NCBI GenBank assembly: GCA_031771865.1
Contig: JASISA010000022.1
Span: 930,001-994,000 of the forward strand
Direction of reading: 5' to 3'
Source of the DNA: Nothophaeocryptopus gaeumannii
Taxonomy: Eukaryota; Ascomycota; Dothideomycetes; Mycosphaerellales; Mycosphaerellaceae
DNA: 64,000 nt
The notes beneath the pieces are model-generated. The model searched no databases and was not told the origin of the DNA. It saw nothing but the letters and a program-made list of their open reading frames with translations. The stretch's first letter is position 1. The number at the start of each line of letters is the position of its first letter. This document shows, piece by piece, positions 62,422 through 64,000 of this stretch. The position numbers and the translations under genes are program-made.

Positions 62422-64000
62422 TCAACCACCCGATCCATATTTCGTTTGTCCCCCATGCAAACCGTGCGTAGCAGTGATCTGATTTATCTCTGGCGGCGTA
62501 GAGACAGCCGCAGTATTTTGGGGGTACTGCATTGCAGAGGTAACGGCCATTTCTGGACGGCTAAAGAACGGCTGAGCACCCGCGCTCAGTGGACTACCGA
62601 ATGGCGTGGAATCTCCGCTGTTGGGGCAACTGCTGTGAGAACCATCGTATTCCTCGGATCGTAGGCTCGGCGGGATTGCTGGAATAGCGTATCCGGGAGT
62701 ATTCGGCATGGTGTCATTAATCTTCTGCATAAGCAGGGGAAGGTATCGCTGTTGGCCGCCTCGTAGTGTCGAGATCAGCGTCATGAGCTGGCTAAGATAA
62801 TCTCGCGGTCCGAACTCGAAAGTGTACTGCTCGTGAGGAATTACGGACATCACGTCCGTCAGCGTACACGCGACGTCAAATAGCTTCTCAATGAGCCCGA
62901 TCCCGTGGATTTCCATCGCCGGCTGCGAGAATTGTGAGGCCGACGTGACCAGATCCCGAGAGATCTCGATTGGGAATTTGAAGCTCATGGCGTTGTCAGA
63001 TGCGGCTGACGAGAGGAACCCGTGGCTGATGGAGAGCTGCCAGACCATTGTCCGCAGCCATTGTTGCGAGCACCGAAGATCAACGGCCTGGGTCTCTGTG
63101 CATTGCAGGTATTGCGGTAAAGCATCCGACAGTTGCTGCTGCAACCGAGCAAGCCATTCGGATGTGCAGCCGACGCGCGCCTTGTTCCAAAGGGAGACAA
63201 AGGTATCATCGAAAGGTCTGAAAAGATTGACCAAGTGGATGAAGCCATTGAGCTCAACGGTCTCCGCGGGGTCTTCGTCGAGAGTCGGCAAATTGATCGT
63301 GGCATATAGCGTAAGGGGCTTGTGCTGCTGGAGAGCGTATGCGCGCTCTGTCACAAACAACAGCCAGTAAAGACGTCGTCTCCGAGAGCTCTCAACAATA
63401 TCGTCCAGTTGATAGTTGGATTCGTCGTGCATTCCGATGATTTGGGCCAGCGTCGTTGCCTCTCGTAAGTGGAACCAGGCCGTATTATGTCGATCAAGAC
63501 AAAAGTAGCTCCCAAACAAGAAGAACGATGTGATGACCGACCATATGGATGGTTTTTCAACATAGTTGTGATCTCTTCGAATCCGCAGCACTTCCTGGAG
63601 TAAAGCGTGCCCAAGTTGGAGACTTGGCTGCGGTGGAATTTCTAGTCCATCAAATGCGTCGGGCGGGATGACCATATTTGGTTGAATCATCATGTAAGCG
63701 CATAAGGACACCGTTAGACAATAGGCCTCGATGCTGTTCTCCATCTGTCCAATCGTCTCTCCGACCTTTCGGCGGTGAAGGATAGGCTGAGTCGGGTATA
63801 GATGCGCGAAGAAGTAATCAACACAGGTCGTGATCATCTTCATCGAGAGGAGACCAGCCTTCCTGAGATATGCGGGCGAGTGAGGCGGACTGTCAAAGTC
63901 CAACCGAAGTCGTTTCGCGGCAAGCTGAGACTGTCGTTGGGTCTCCCGGAGCTCCGATATGACCTTGACTCGGCTGCCTTTGGGTCCCTTCTTCTGCGGA
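62422..64000 (-). CDS. AmyR/MalR-like Zn2Cys6 transcription factor, 5' end cut by window
   Basis: The 3' part of the gene is in the window; 526 codons are visible and the frame is open to base 64000, so the zinc cluster lies outside. The first visible residues, QKKGPKGSRVKVISEL, match the linker after the zinc cluster in AmyR-type regulators of starch and maltose genes. The middle homology (fungal-specific TF) domain follows (HLYPTQPILHRRKVGETI, LREATTLAQIIGMHDE, RRRRLYWLLFVTERAYALQQHKPL). The tail is Ser/Pro-rich. It probably activates alpha-amylase, glucoamylase or maltose permease genes, but paralogues exist and the name is not certain. No stop or frameshift is seen. The visible M at 63903 in the frame is not the real start. 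Confidence 0.85.
   Translation of the reverse strand, partial: PQKKGPKGSRVKVISELRETQRQSQLAAKRLRLDFDSPPHSPAYLRKAGLLSMKMITTCVDYFFAHLYPTQPILHRRKVGETIGQMENSIEAYCLTVSLCAYMMIQPNMVIPPDAFDGLEIPPQPSLQLGHALLQEVLRIRRDHNYVEKPSIWSVITSFFLFGSYFCLDRHNTAWFHLREATTLAQIIGMHDESNYQLDDIVESSRRRRLYWLLFVTERAYALQQHKPLTLYATINLPTLDEDPAETVELNGFIHLVNLFRPFDDTFVSLWNKARVGCTSEWLARLQQQLSDALPQYLQCTETQAVDLRCSQQWLRTMVWQLSISHGFLSSAASDNAMSFKFPIEISRDLVTSASQFSQPAMEIHGIGLIEKLFDVACTLTDVMSVIPHEQYTFEFGPRDYLSQLMTLISTLRGGQQRYLPLLMQKINDTMPNTPGYAIPAIPPSLRSEEYDGSHSSCPNSGDSTPFGSPLSAGAQPFFSRPEMAVTSAMQYPQNTAAVSTPPEINQITATHGLHGGQTKYGSGG

Noticed and set aside
1..64000. CRISPR array, rRNA, intact transposon or viral gene
   Set aside because: No spaced direct repeats, no rRNA-like block, no transposase, integrase or reverse transcriptase frame was seen on either strand.

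Overview
The window is nuclear DNA from a filamentous ascomycete, most likely a Dothideomycete (a Mycosphaerella-like relative is my guess from overall protein character; no marker proves it). The reasons are short GT..AG introns of about 40-75 nt with CTNAC-like branch sites, genes about 2 kb apart on both strands, Zn2Cys6 and bZIP regulators, an eisosome Pil1 protein, a fungal CAP10 glycosyltransferase and a PMP3/Sna3-type membrane protein. I found no bacterial operons, rRNA, CRISPR or intact transposon.

Layout. 0.6-2.6 kb: bZIP factor with an unresolved 5' exon, then a 3.4 kb gene-free gap. 5.9-9.1 kb: AT-hook nuclear protein and a twin-CX9C protein (minus). 10.0-15.5 kb: accessory-looking block with a ZIP metal transporter behind a zinc-response-like site, an SDR, a decayed MFS transporter and a DapA-type aldolase. 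16.4-17.5 kb: Pil1. 18.5-28.7 kb: housekeeping block with a Pro/Gln-rich nuclear protein, OST subunit Swp1/ribophorin II, MSH6 and folylpolyglutamate synthase; the last two diverge from one promoter carrying a 23-bp repeat with cell-cycle-type ACGCG cores. 28.8-33.1 kb: membrane-anchored ankyrin protein, then a gene-poor stretch with a broken tRNA-Glu and an uncertain membrane-protein gene. 33.1-46.7 kb: Dothideomycete-type hypothetical, Trm7 tRNA methyltransferase, septin-type GTPase with a C-terminal membrane segment, CAP10 glycosyltransferase, G3BP-like RNA-binding protein, LtrA-family membrane protein. 49.2-55.6 kb: Zn2Cys6 factor behind a 2.5 kb leader, and a mitochondrial m-AAA protease. 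56.5-58.8 kb: three small membrane or hypothetical genes (ISG12/IFI6-like, an acidic protein, Sna3-like with a PPxY motif). 59.2 kb: AT-rich island. 59.6-61.0 kb: HhH-GPD DNA glycosylase. 62.4 kb to the window end: AmyR/MalR-like Zn2Cys6 factor, cut by the edge.

The genes do not form a single pathway. Mismatch repair (MSH6), base excision repair (HhH-GPD) and one-carbon metabolism (FPGS) are present; MSH6 and FPGS share a promoter that could couple DNA repair and nucleotide supply to S phase. Exon structures below were built by hand from splice signals and reading frame; each was checked for phase and total length divisible by three. The most interesting leads are the ACGCG/ATTGG 23-bp repeat, the single in-frame TAG (or 36-nt intron) in the Sna3-like gene, the zinc-element-like site in front of the ZIP gene, the decayed MFS gene, and the tRNA-Glu-headed relic near 30.9 kb.
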